A stretch of DNA of 64,000 bases. Source: Adiantum capillus-veneris. Its lineage: Eukaryota; Streptophyta; Polypodiopsida; Polypodiales; Pteridaceae. Position numbers and translations under genes: made by a program. The notes under the pieces were generated by a model, which saw nothing but the letters and a program-made list of their open reading frames with translations, ran no database searches and was not told the origin of the DNA. Numbering within the stretch: position 1 is the first letter of the stretch; each line of letters begins with the position of its first letter. The stretch is taken from contig CM043970.1 in the NCBI GenBank assembly GCA_014529385.2, forward strand, positions 59,819,523-59,883,522, in the 5' to 3' direction. Shown here piece after piece: positions 33,071 to 46,422 of this stretch.

Positions 33071-33071
33071 T
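32998..33071. repeat. (CA)n(TA)n(TG)n palindromic microsatellite at element C right edge
   Basis: CA repeats, then TATATATAT, then TG repeats: an almost self-complementary stretch that could form a hairpin. It is probably the right half of the original target repeat. Confidence 0.85.
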
Positions 33072-35090
33072 TAAATATTAAAAATCCCCTCAAAATTGAA
33101 CCATACTTAGACAATTGTATTAAATAATATATTAAATAACAATATTTTAACACAAGATGTCATAAACCTCAATTATCAATTCATATACACTAATACAACA
33201 TCCTGTATCTAATGGATAATACAATCATTTAGATCAAAAATTTTATCTTTGATACTACAATATAATATCTTAGTGTTGTATCTTATGTGCTCATCCTTTG
33301 GGATGAACTTCCACTATATCTACATGCAGAAGGATCCAGCTGGTACATTGGACGATCTTCCGTTACTGCTGCAGTTTTCGTTGTAATCCCAAGGAAAGAA
33401 TCTCTTACCTGTCACCATCCAAGAAACACAAGCCTGTCAGAACTGGCATTACTTGGGAAGACAGGTGTCAACGACTCCCTCCCCTTGTTATTGGTGTCAA
33501 AAATTATAATAAAAAACTAACAACATAACGTAGATCAATTATTAAGTTTAAAGAATGAGCCATATATTTACAATACTATGAATGTTATTTAATTCCATAG
33601 AGAATCGAACAACGTCTCCTTTGTAATTTGAATCATTTTTCAAAAAATCCAATCAAAATTCCATCTCATCCGAGACCTTCACAGGAGGATTAAGGAACTT
33701 TTTTGAAGCATTGGGGTGTTTTCAGAGTAAATTACTAATCCTAATTTCGAACAAAAACATTTTATGTTTCCTTTATCATCAACAATGGTGTTGTTCCCAT
33801 GGAGACACAGTTAAGAGTCATTAAAAATGCCAACATTCCATCAACTAAGTACTGTCATCACCAATTACATTCCATCAACTAAGTATTGTCATTAAAAATG
33901 CCAACATTCCATCAACTAAGTAATGTCATCACCAATTACTCAATCATATGTTTACTCAGTATAGAGAAAATAATACTAAGATAACTGCAGTCCCAAACCA
34001 TGTAAGGGAAAAAAAACATTCAATGTATCAAAACTAGAACTATTGGTGTTCACCAAAAGTCAACATCCAAACTGCCAAATATTGTGTAGCCCTAGGTCAT
34101 CAGAGCTGCATAGGTCAATGTTGTCTCATCCCACAAGAAAACCATCAAATTTTAGTCCAAAAAAGGATATCCAATGTCCTCTCAACCGAGACCTCCACTT
34201 AGTTTCTAAGAGAGGAACGTATCAAAAAATAGCTTATGGTTATGAGCTCACCAATGTATACTTACCTTGATTGGAGTTGCCATATCCATTGTATTAGACA
34301 TTCATCTACATTATCTAATGTAAAGTATCTACCAAAAGGGATTGTACACTCCATGTATTTACATATGAATAGATTTTCAACTATAAATCAGCAAATATTT
34401 TTAACAACTAAAGAAGGTAGCAGGCATGTTGCGACACTACCGATTCTCGCATTAAAGCGCTCTAAAAAGTGAAAATTTGGGCAGCATCTCCTTTGTATAA
34501 CGGATGATTTTTCAAAATTCCACTCACTGCCATCTCCATCGAGACCCTCACATGAGGTTTAAGGCTCAACATCAAGCATCAAATGTCTTTAGCTAGGGTC
34601 AAATGTAAAAATCGAATCTTCCTGCACATGGGCCTTGCAGACTCTCAAAAGTATTTTCATTTTCCAAGTACTAACTTGACAAAAAATGAATTCAAAAACC
34701 TATGTTTATCATCAACCTTGAAAGGACATTTTGAGTGTAAACTCCCAAACAGTTCCCAACCAGTTTTTTAGCTAATGATTATCAATAATATCATTTTTTC
34801 ATATGTAGTAAGCCTCAAATTCTTTTTTTGGAATTGAAAAGACATCTGATGTACTGTCTATCTGATGCATACACCAAAACATGTTTCATGCACTTAATCA
34901 ATCGTGTCAACACTGCTCATTAAATTCTAGCTATCTCTCTTATACAAGGTCACAGTTCAGAATATCCTCATATGGCTGAAAAAAGACAGTTAGAAGGCAG
35001 ATTTAAGCGAAGGAATTCATCAGAACCAGAAAAACAATACTTTTTGTACAAAGTAAAACACAATTTTTCCTGTCAGTTCATCTTAGTGTG
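33072..35090. other. Intergenic, AT-rich, with degenerate duplications
   Basis: No gene recognised. A unit holding ATGCCAACATTCCATCAACT and then CATCACCAATTAC is repeated with a period of about 71 bp at 33,816-33,950. A region around 33,600-33,710 (CATCTC...GAGACC...TTAAGG) reappears in diverged form at 34,480-34,565. This suggests an old local duplication or two decayed copies of one repeat. Confidence 0.4.
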
Positions 35091-36440
<1,350 letters not shown>

Positions 36441-37330
36441 CGTGTTTCCTTGGGGTTCGAGGGTTTAAGCAAGGAAGATAACTTGTATCGAGAGCAATTA
36501 CAAGCAAGGGTATATGCAAGAGAAGATCATAGGTTGAAGCATGTCTCCCCTACGCAGTTGTGCAAAAGTGTATGTCCAGAGCTGTGCTGGCGAGATATAA
36601 GCAGTACGAGAACTACCCGAGTAAATGGTACCATTTTTAAGGTGTAAAATGCATGTACCAAAACACACCAAGTGGGTGGGTGGGTGGGTAGCAGTAAATG
36701 CTCGAGCCAAAGTACGTGTGATCTACGTTGAGCAGATCTAGGCGACTATCCTTGATTGATATGCAGTGAGGTATATAATATACGCATCCAGCTGTACCAT
36801 GAGTATCGACAAAATGGGTAGCCTTAAACCCATTACGCTATATTTAAGTTGGAAATCAACTACTCAAGGCAGCCAAGTATGATCACGACCTTCAATTTAT
36901 GATAAAGAAGATAAATTACTTAAAGGCTACCACCTTTCCTTGGGTGCTCGAAAATTACTGACTTTCTATGTGTACTGCACACCATTGAGAAGGGCGGGCA
37001 ACACCAGAATATATCGCCAAGCCAAGAGATCCCACAAGGACTTCCAGAATGTCGTCATAGTGTAGATGTAATAATCGACACTGTCAACTTGTAGAGTCAG
37101 ACAAAGGTCATAATTGGAGAAGGGCCGAAATAGAGAATAGTATCTATATTTACTAAGCAAGAGTGTGTGTGGGTGTGGTATACATCTAGTAGAGATTTGG
37201 TACCATGAGCCATTACATGTGGTCTTGTCTAGAGACTCGGTGAAACTTTTCTAGAGAGTAGCAGCTCTAGGCTAGCACACCAAAGAGGGAGCTGTCAGCC
37301 AAGGGTTAGCCAACGACTTGTCAGCTAAAT
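36441..37330. other. Intergenic, nothing recognised
   Basis: No ORF with a recognisable domain, no repeat longer than a GTGG run near 36,673. Confidence 0.4.
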
Positions 37331-37332
37331 AA

Positions 37333-37490
37333 GTGTGTGTGTGTGTGTGTATCTTTGTGTGTGTATATATATGTGTGTGTGTGTGTGCATGTGAGTGTGT
37401 GTGCGTGTGTGTATATTTGCGTGCGTGTATACACACACACACACATATATATACATATAAATGTGTGTGTGTGTGTGTGTACACACACAC
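37333..37490. repeat. (GT)n/(CA)n/(TA)n compound microsatellite at the end of the PLE fragment
   Basis: Alternating GT, TATATG, CA and TA runs. The minus-strand PLE coding similarity stops about 55 bp before it. Confidence 0.85.
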
Positions 37491-37544
37491 TAGTACTCTC
37501 ACAAAATCCATTAACTTCTTCTATTCTGGTTCAGATAGAGGCGC

Positions 37545-39480
37545 CCTGATAAACTCTTTGGATAGAAGTCTAGTTTTTGCTTTGATCCTTGCTAACTTCT
37601 TGCAAATGAAGATCGGAGTTTGTGTAGATTTATCAATACCGCAAATATATATGAACCGCATAACATTTAGTTCATCCATTAGCTCCTCGTTTAAAAACCA
37701 AGGTGTTTGATTCTTTCTAAAGTTTGGAAATGTCTCCTGAAACTGTTCGAGGATCAAGTGTTTGATAAAATCATGGTGTTCTGAAGTACTAGAAATATGC
37801 ATAATGGTGCATATTGTATCCCATGCTTGGCAAAACTCTTTTATCTCACATGGCTAGGATTGACAGGAACATAAGGTCTATGGTTGAGACCCTTACTGAT
37901 AAATTCTTTAAGCAGAGGGTGCTTGAATACATTGGGTAAGGAAGATAAAACATGTTTTCCAATATTCCCAAAGTCTACTAAGTGATTAGCAAACCTATTA
38001 TGCGAGAGACATCCACATTCTTCATTATCATCAATGAACTCCGTAAATGTGGATCTTGGCTTATACATATAGTGAGCTATGCTTTTAGTGTACTTCCACC
38101 CAAAGACAATTTTAAAATACGATAAGGATCTTGGGATACTAAAATGATTGAGGATTCTACTAAAGAATGAGGTAGGGTGAATAAAATCCATGAATTTATT
38201 GCAGAACAGCAAGTGTACAAACCTACCATTCTTTCTATACTTTTTGTGGATGAAGAGACAAAATTGCCAGGGGTGTTGGTAATTCTCTTCATTGGTTCCT
38301 TTCCTTTCATCGGCTTTAGGATGCTTTCAATGGTTTGAGCAATGGGAGTGGATTGAATTTTGGGAAGAAGAGGAGTTCCAGGGGAGTAAACCACCAGCCC
38401 TTTAACTGCTTCAATTAATTTCTCATGAAAGGCATAATATACAATGACTGCATGGCACAGCTCCACAAGGAAGGCAGCCACCCAGGCAATGAAGGCATAG
38501 ACCTGTGCTGGTCCTGAAGAAAATTGGAAAAATTTAGGAAGATTTTGAAAAACATTCCAGAGTAGTTGGTCAAACCATAGGATCGAGGCCGAGCAAGTCG
38601 AGTTAGCATCCCATTTCCTGCATTGGCATTTGACAAAAGGTCTATAAGTGTTCCAACAGCTTCTCAAGAATCTTTTATGGTCTTTGAGTTTGTTTGTGAG
38701 TGCCAATCCTTTGGTCCTAGCAATGAGCTTCGAGTTGGGACATTTGTTTGAGTCCACATCTGAAAGTTTAACTTGGGGAAGATCAAAAGGTAAGTCGGAA
38801 GAAAGTAGGTGTTTGGCTTGAAGAGCTAGAGTTTGGCATTGATCTACTACTTCAGGGGCAAGGCTAAATAAAAGAGCTATAGCAGAGATAGAAAAAGGGG
38901 CGCAATGGTTAATTAGCTCAAAATCCCATAGTTTATTGTCTAGACGAATGGCATCAAGCTCTACCTGTCTGGGAGGAAGAAGAGGGATAGCTTCCGAGAA
39001 GACTTTAGAGATGGATTTTTCGCCTTTATCAGAATTTGAGATAGCTAGAGATGCTATGGCTTCTCTTTCCTCAGGGTCAAGGAGATCAAGATTGAGTAAT
39101 GGGTTAACCACTTTCTCGCTATGTTTGATTTCTAGGGGGGCTGCCGGTAGATTGTTAATGAGGTATAGTCTATTAACAATAGTGGGGAGGGAATTAAAAT
39201 AGAACTCCAAGTATGTACGATCCTGGAATTCAATGAAGCATAGAGAAAGAAGAAAATTATATAGAGAGGAAAGAAGCTTAGGAAGATCTTTTCTTGCTAC
39301 TGCTAGAAGGGAGATCCAATCATTGACTGAGGCTATAGAAAGAGCAGACAAGGAGTGGTTGGAAATTGCCTCTTTCTCAAAATCCAGAAGCTTCTTATGA
39401 AAATCTAAGGCCTTTAAAGCATGATAGTATGCACTGAGTCCCCAACGGTGGAATTGGAAGGTCTTTAATGTCGACGTAGC
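37545..39480 (-). pseudogene. Penelope-like element fragment D: N-terminal region, CxC linker and start of RT
   Basis: Read on the minus strand. A long open stretch (about 39,480 to 38,077) begins with FHRWGLSAYYHALKALDF and contains about 400 residues of mostly helical, partly hydrophobic sequence that I do not recognise. After a frame change, 38,212-37,841 carries the block preceding the reverse transcriptase in Naiad/Chlamys elements: FGWKYTKSIAHYMYK, then a CxC motif (CGC, 38,009-38,017), then IGKHVLSSLPNVFKHPLLKE and SKGLNHRPYVP. The next piece (37,802-37,545) has the RT entry motif FIYICGIDKS...IFICKKLA. The RT core is missing. In N-terminal-endonuclease PLEs a GIY-YIG domain would lie upstream; I cannot find it. 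Two or more frameshifts make this a pseudogene. Confidence 0.7.
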
Positions 39481-41400
39481 CGAGTTTTGTCAGGGATGAA
39501 ATCCATCCAGCCTGATAAAACGGACATCAAGATAAGTATATGCTATTAGTATGGTGCAATTCACTATATAGTGACAGTCCAACCAAAGACTGTCTGGAAT
39601 ATATTGTGTGTGTTTACCTTTATTTTTCCAACTGTACATAACTATATAGTGAATTGCACCATTGAACACAACCAGTAGACTTCAAGGCATGATACAATCA
39701 TACTTATACAATAAGAGAACATGATCATAAATTACTGAATTAATTTTTCAAGTATGAAGTACAATTTGCCACTCAGGAGGAGTAGGTACGTCTGCTGGTA
39801 AGTGAAGGAGAGATCGGTACCTACCACCATCCAAACATCAAAGATTATTAGAATAGGCTACAATGAATGGGTAGATAGGTACCAAGTGACCTCTGCCACT
39901 TGTTATTGCTGTCACACCCCTAGAACAACCTCCTACTATTATCCTGAATTTTGATTTTTTACAATGGTCGGTTCAAAAACGGTTTTGCTTTCCTAGGCAA
40001 GTATTCCCTAGTCCTATAGGGTTCTACTGTAGGTGATTTAAGCTCCAATCTCGCCATTTGTAGCTTATTATTAATTGCCTTCATGTTCTCTGGGTTATTA
40101 TTCACCCTAATTCGTGCAGTCAGCCTTACCTTGTTTGGTTCCTGTATCAGACAAGCATTCATTTCATGAGCATTGGCAATCATTGTACTTAATATTTGGA
40201 AAAAAAATTCCAGAGTTTTGTTTGTTTTTCTAAGCAATTTTCAAACAAAACCATAACTGTACCAAGGTTTCAACTATTCCAATTATCTTCCTGTATAGAA
40301 TAATATGTGGTTCAAAAACTGCTCTTAAAAAAAACCAGTCATTTTTCTTGACAAGCAACCAATTGTCTTCCAATTTTTTTTTTAATATTCATGTCTTTCC
40401 AAAAACTACCTTTATCAAGACCTGCATATGATTGGTTAAGCATAATCTAGTTTCAACAACAAAAAGAATTTTCTTATTCAGATTAAGTCTTTAGGCCTGC
40501 AACCACCAAGTTATTCCCACAATTACATGAACTTTGAGCAAGCATGTGTATTCAACCAACTTGGTTCCCAGCACCCCTTTTTTTTAAGATTTTGTATTCT
40601 CGGACCAGCTCAGCCAGCCCTAGTGTATATCCCACTCATTCCCTATGATATATTTTCGGATCAGAGAGTAGATTTGCGAAAGGATTCCCTAAGTCCAGCG
40701 TAATATGTGATTCAAAAACCACTCAAAAAACACAGTTATTATACCATTTTTTCTCAACAAGCGACCACTTCCACATTTATTATCTTCCAGAACTACTTTA
40801 TATAGACATGCATATGATCAGGTATGCATAACCGAGTGTTATCAACAACCAGACTACATTTATCTGCATGCATTTGTGTGATTAGGTGGGTATTTAAAAA
40901 TCTGAAAAGCGGTCTAAGTACTCATACATTTCATTATATTAGTTGATCAAGCATGTGTTATCCCCTCAATAATTCTGCTGCTCTGCAAGTTCCCAAAGTC
41001 CCAAATTTTTTATTGTTCAATTAGGCATTTCATCTTATCTGACTATACCCAATAAGCTAGTACTTCAGCTAATCACATCTGCTTATGCCCAATACTAAAT
41101 CTTTATTGCAAACGATATTCAGAGTTCCTTAGTTTTGTTTAGTCAAATGCACCAGTAAAGATCAATACAGTTTATGCACTTAAAGACCAGCATTCTCGAG
41201 TAAAGACCAATACACTGTTACATGCTTTGAAAACTGTTTTATGCATCTTCACACTATGCGGATTAGTACATATTTTCATGCTTTTTTTTAATGTTATGCA
41301 GGTCAATATGATCCAGATGCTATATGTGCTTAAACTATGAAGACTCTTTCATGCATAATCATCCTTATTGACCCCATACTTAAACTTGAGTTTGTACCTC
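39481..41400. other. Intergenic with a perfect 22-bp inverted repeat
   Basis: 39,551-39,572 (ATGGTGCAATTC...) and 39,641-39,662 are exact reverse complements, 68 bp apart, able to form a hairpin. The rest is AT-rich, with diverged repeated phrases near 40,300 and 40,700 (AATATGTG(G/A)TTCAAAAAC(T/C)), suggesting an old duplication. No gene seen. Confidence 0.45.
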
Positions 41401-42095
41401 AGCAATTCGCATCAAGACAGTGCACCATATGTGTATATTCAGTGTGTTAAGCCCAATAGATCAAGGCGTGGATCTACCTGTGAAGTGGTCATTGCCTCTT
41501 TTAGCTGTGGGCGATGCCTCTTCAAGGAGTGTTTTGCTCGGAGTCTCCTCCTCTTCCTTTGGTTCGGGCCGGCATCCAGTATGTGTTCATGCGCTGATGA
41601 CTGTGTGTGCGCAATGGGCGATGGTGCAAGTGTGATGCATGCTGCAGTTCGCCTTGTGTTTATATACCACTCAGTAGTGCTCCCCATTTTCGGTGTTTAA
41701 AGACAGCCCATGCACCTGCCTCGGCTCAGAGATCCATTCCTATGTTTAGCAGTAATACTATCCATTCGACTTTGCTTTATTCCTAGCATGTGAGATTATT
41801 TTAAACATTATCATGTGCCCCTGAACCCATTAGACCCTATTCCTGTGAAAACCATCGAGTCCATTTGTTTTATGGCACCAAATAAAATGTTCTATTCCAA
41901 AAAAAATTGAATACAACCATATGCAAAACAATCTCCACAAGTATGGCATAAGATGTTCTCCAAAAAATCCCCCGGGGTATTGTTTCACATTGTTCCTCCA
42001 CTGCTCCCGTTGCCTGATGGTGTATGTCCGACTGATTTCTGCATGAGTAGAAAGTTACAAGCATATTAACAAGGTTCCTAGATTTCGTGTAAGGG

Positions 42096-42126
<31 letters not shown>

Positions 42127-42180
42127 TGGACATGGGCGCCCTAGTTTTGCCCCCCCCCCCCCCCCTCTCTCTCTAAGTGC
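41401..42180. other. Intergenic with (GT)n and short poly-C
   Basis: A GC-richer patch (41,460-41,700) has overlapping ORFs on both strands with no family likeness. (GT)n at about 42,099-42,123 and a run of about 17 C at 42,151-42,166. Confidence 0.4.
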
Positions 42181-45100
42181 GACAGCCCACGGCAATACTA
42201 CAAGCTAACAAGGGACCCTCACATTGGAGGGTTTTTTTGGGAGGGTTGCAATTATTAGGGTAAAACCTCCAAAAGGAGTCCACCTAACTTGGCATATTGT
42301 GATATCTCTCTATGTTGGATGGAATTAGGCGGCAAGGTGCTCATTGAAAATCTCTCATCAAAGAGAATCTGCATCAAAAGGCACAATTTTATCTATTGAG
42401 CGTAGCAAAAACGCCAGCATGAAACTTTTTTTGTGTGTATCAAAATCAGGGTCGAGAGAGAAGACGAGTATGGGGGGTAAAGAGCGCCATGCACGTTAGC
42501 AAGGATTGAACTCGTCTAATGACGTATAGGATTGCAACACATTAGCATTGAACTAGCTGCTTCTCGTTGACGGACTTCCTCGTACTGGTCTCTATATTGC
42601 ATTATATATTGGGGGTGTCTGGCCTGTTTTGGGGGCCGACCTTCTATCGGGGGTTTTACCCTAAGGAACCCTCTACATTATCTTTGCCCAAGTTTGAGCT
42701 ATTGTCTTTGATCCTCCATCATGGAGGTTCGAATATTTATTCTATGTGTAAGAAATGAACAAAAGAGAGATATTGAAATAGAACTAAAGGTAAAGATGCC
42801 TCTATGGATAAAGTTGCTTTGATACGTAACCACATGGACACGGTGGGTCAATTGCAAAAATTGTAGCGGCTATTGAGTGTCGAAATGAAATTTGGAATAG
42901 GCCTTACCTTTAGGTCTCACTCAATCTTGCTGAGATATTTACAACCTCAAGTAACATAATCTATGACTATACAAGTAGTCAATTTGGACAAGTCTCAAGA
43001 GGGCAATATAACTTGGACATATAGTACACACACTTATATGTGACACATTGAAGTGAATGATGAATTATTCGACACTTGTTTATAATATTCGACCTTAGTG
43101 CCCTTGGGGGGCATCCAGCCAAGCATACGTGGATTATGGAAGAAAGATTTCCTTGTTAAAACAAAAACATTGGCTTAATGTGATCAATTGATGGCCATTG
43201 ACAAGTAAATCACCTAACAAGGCAAATTGCAAATTGCAAATTGCAAGAAAGAGACATGCTTATTAATACAAAAACACTCGCTTATAGTGATAAATTCAAG
43301 GTCATTGACAAGTAAACCACCTACAAGCAATTAATAATTCTCTAACAAACTCTTGATTGGCTTGATGTGGCCCTTTAGAGGTGGCAAGCACCTATGACCT
43401 ACCTACTTCCATCCAAGCTCTGCAATATACGAGTGTCAATCTCAAAAGAAAAATAGTATTTTGACACCTAAAGGTTAAGAGTATCTTTTAACAAAGGATA
43501 GTCCTTTGGATGGATGCAAGGAAAATAAGAAAAAATTACTTGCCACTTCTTGTGATTACTTGTACATGATTGTCGTAACCAATTGTGTGGCTCTGCAATT
43601 ATCGTACAATTGTGAATATGAACATTAGATTTTTCTCAAATTTAGGGGGTAATTGCATTGTTTGAATTGCAATGTTTGTGTTGGAGCCCAACTACTCTTG
43701 AACTATATTCCTTTTGCTGTCAAACTTGCAGTTAGGGGATCATCATCTTAGGCTTAGTTTTTAATTTGGATAATTGAGCTAGACTAAGCCTCCGTGACAC
43801 ACTCAATTAAGCTTGTAAGGTGATCGTGGGTGGCTAAGTCCTAGACCAAAAGATGATACATCAAGAAACGCTTGAACTTAGTCACTATGCTCACCACATG
43901 ACCACAACAAAGCTTAGTTACCCAATAGATAGTTGATAAGGAACCTTAGTATGACCTTTATGTCCTCACCATTGTGGAGTGAGAGTTGACCATAACCTCA
44001 ATCCTACGTGCTAATACATGTGTACAATTTTGGGGGAAAAAAGGGCGCTTGTTTAGAACAAAGGGCGAGAAGCTTTGACGATTTCTCACGTGTGGCCATT
44101 ACTAGCTTTTAACATGCTAACATTACTATAAAGAAACATCATCCTCTCCTATACTCCAATAAGCTTTTGAAGATCGAGGAATCAGTGGCCCATTGATGAT
44201 GATTCAAGGGCCGTGAGGGAGCATGCTTCCCAAAAAAGCACCTAATAACTCCCACCAATAGACCGTGCAACTTGAAAGTATTGAGTGAGTCGATGAAAGG
44301 ATGCATTGCGATGGAAAAAGCTTTTGCACTTGTACTCTAGGAAAAGGTTAGCTCTTTTACATTCTCGATAGACCTATGTCAGCCATGACTCCCCTTTTGG
44401 ATGTAGCCCAAAGCTCAAGAACCAATGTGCACGATGTTAAGGGGCTTTCTCTCCCCCATCTTGAGAGACGTTCACCTATTTTATTTTTTTGTCTTTCTAA
44501 AAGAAAGCCTTAGTGTTGTGTTGGGTTAGGGAGACTTTCATTGTTTTTAGTGAATGATGAAAACTTACCTTTCATTTCTAAGCCTGACATGTCTTTAATT
44601 TTCTTGTATACTATTGTTTTAGAATGCTAAAGTGAAGCTTTACCTTGTATAATTTTAGTAGATTTTACACACACACATATGTGTGTTTTTCTTTGCATTC
44701 TATTGGTAAAGAATGCTAAAGTGAAGTTTCACCTTGCATAATTCTAGGCTTTACATTTCTTGCATTCTATAGCTTAATTCCAGTAAGTGTTAACGTTCAA
44801 GAAAGTCTCTTTTATTAAACGGTTGTTCATCGAGTTTCCTCCTCACAAACAAGAAAAACGGAAGTACTAGGAAAAATTTTGAAGAATTTTTGGACGACTT
44901 TCTCACATGTTTCATCGGCTTTTCTTTCGTTTACCATGGTTTGTAGTTAGTTAGTCTCGATTTTCAATCGGCTCAAGACTAAACTGAGGCAATCCTTTCC
45001 CAAACACCGATACCAATTTAATTCAACCTAACAATTTTATCACTTTCTTATTCTTTTTGAAAGCCGTAGTGACCCTTTCACTTGTTTGAATTTATTTTTG

Positions 45101-45774
45101 CATTCTCAAAAAGGTGCATTGCAAAATCAAGGCAACATTTGGGTAGGGAATCTCCTTTTATTAACCGTCTCCATAAGGTGAAAGGTGCAAAAACCTAAAA
45201 CGAAAGAGGCAACCATATTTTATTAAGAGGACTCTCCCATAGGCCCTCCCTCTAAAGGTACCGTTGGAGGGCCCTCTGTTTTCATTCAGAGTGCTCCATA
45301 CCCACTTTCGACCACACCTATGAGGAAAGTTACGTTTGGTTAAGGATTGCTAGCAACCTTTTCACTATGGGGTGCCTCCACCACCCCCCACCTTCACGAT
45401 GCGCCTTTATCACTGGTTGTACCTTGTTTCAAGATCGTGAGCACTGTTGTTTGTCATGCTTATAGATCCGGACGTAGCTGAAGGGAGCCTCAATTGCGAT
45501 GTGCGCTAAAGGGTCTAAAAAGAAAATTCACGAGAGGTCGAGATTTGAAAGAGGCAACCACATGCACCGCTTTGAAGATGGTGCTAAATAAGGTATCGTA
45601 AATTGTATGTTTATGGCATATCACATGCAAAAGCTTGCTGAGATTATCTCACATGCAAAAAGGTCGCTAGTTACAAATAGTTGGTAAAAGTATATTTATT
45701 TATGGCAATATTTTGCCAAGAGTTGGAAAAAATAAAATGGTCTTCATTTTTATTCAAGAAATGTAATTGGTGGA
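42181..45774. other. Intergenic, 3.6 kb, possible foldback and small duplications
   Basis: TTAGGGTAAAACCTCC near 42,257 and GGGGGTTTTACCCTAA near 42,650 form imperfect inverted arms about 380 bp apart. GAATGCTAAAGTGAAG(C/T)TT is repeated at about 44,621 and 44,710 in a 90-bp direct duplication. I see no exon, RNA gene or element domain. Confidence 0.35.
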
Positions 45775-46160
45775 TTGAACCCCCCTTCTCGCTCTCACAC
45801 ACACACCGCGCGCGCGCGCCGGCATGCACTACATACAAGCGAGACCTGTAATATAACTTGGCCGGCCCTACCTACACCTCTGCGCTTTTGCCCTCCCCTG
45901 TTCTTTTTCTGCAGAATGTCCATTGTCATCGCATTCTTGACATCGCGCGCTTTCAATGACATTTCATCATCGCCGTCTTTGCTCTCGAGTCTCTCTGTGC
46001 ATGCGCGCACGCGTCCGTGATTTGTGTGTGTTGACCCTTGACATACCGAGTGAGCCCCTTTTAAAGCTTTAGGCGGCCCCTTGATCTCGTGATATTTGCG
46101 CTTCTTCGATCAACCTTTTCTCTCAGCTCTTTCACTCGGATCTCGCCATTGCTCCATCAT

Positions 46161-46197
<37 letters not shown>

Positions 46198-46422
46198 CTA
46201 CCTCAACATGCAATTTTGATACTCACTTTCAAAGATACCATCATTTCTAGTGTGCTTGCAGAGGATTGGATTCTATCATTTGCTCCTAAATCGTGCTTTG
46301 GTTCCTCGCAGAAATTGGAAAATTGCGGCTACTCTATTAATTTCCCTGCAAACATCACATCAAAGGGCGGATGAGTAGAATGCAACGTTATGGAACCCAG
46401 AATCCAAACTTGAGGAGATTAC
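45775..46422 (+). promoter_or_regulatory. Upstream and leader region of the CHUP1 gene
   Basis: GC-richer than the surrounding intergenic DNA. It has a CGCGCG patch (45,808-45,818) and (GA)n at 46,167-46,196. Two upstream ATGs occur close to the start. One (46,390) opens a 7-codon uORF ending at 46,413. The other (46,371) opens a 43-codon uORF that overlaps the main start in another frame and ends at 46,502. I cannot place the transcription start. Confidence 0.4.

Noticed and set aside
41368-41700. 110-codon ORF in a GC-richer patch
   Set aside because: ORFs overlap on both strands and none has a recognisable domain or intron signals that would support a gene.
42220-42760. Possible SINE, because of GGTTCGAAT near 42,725
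   Set aside because: No matching A box at the right distance and no poly-A or target duplication found.
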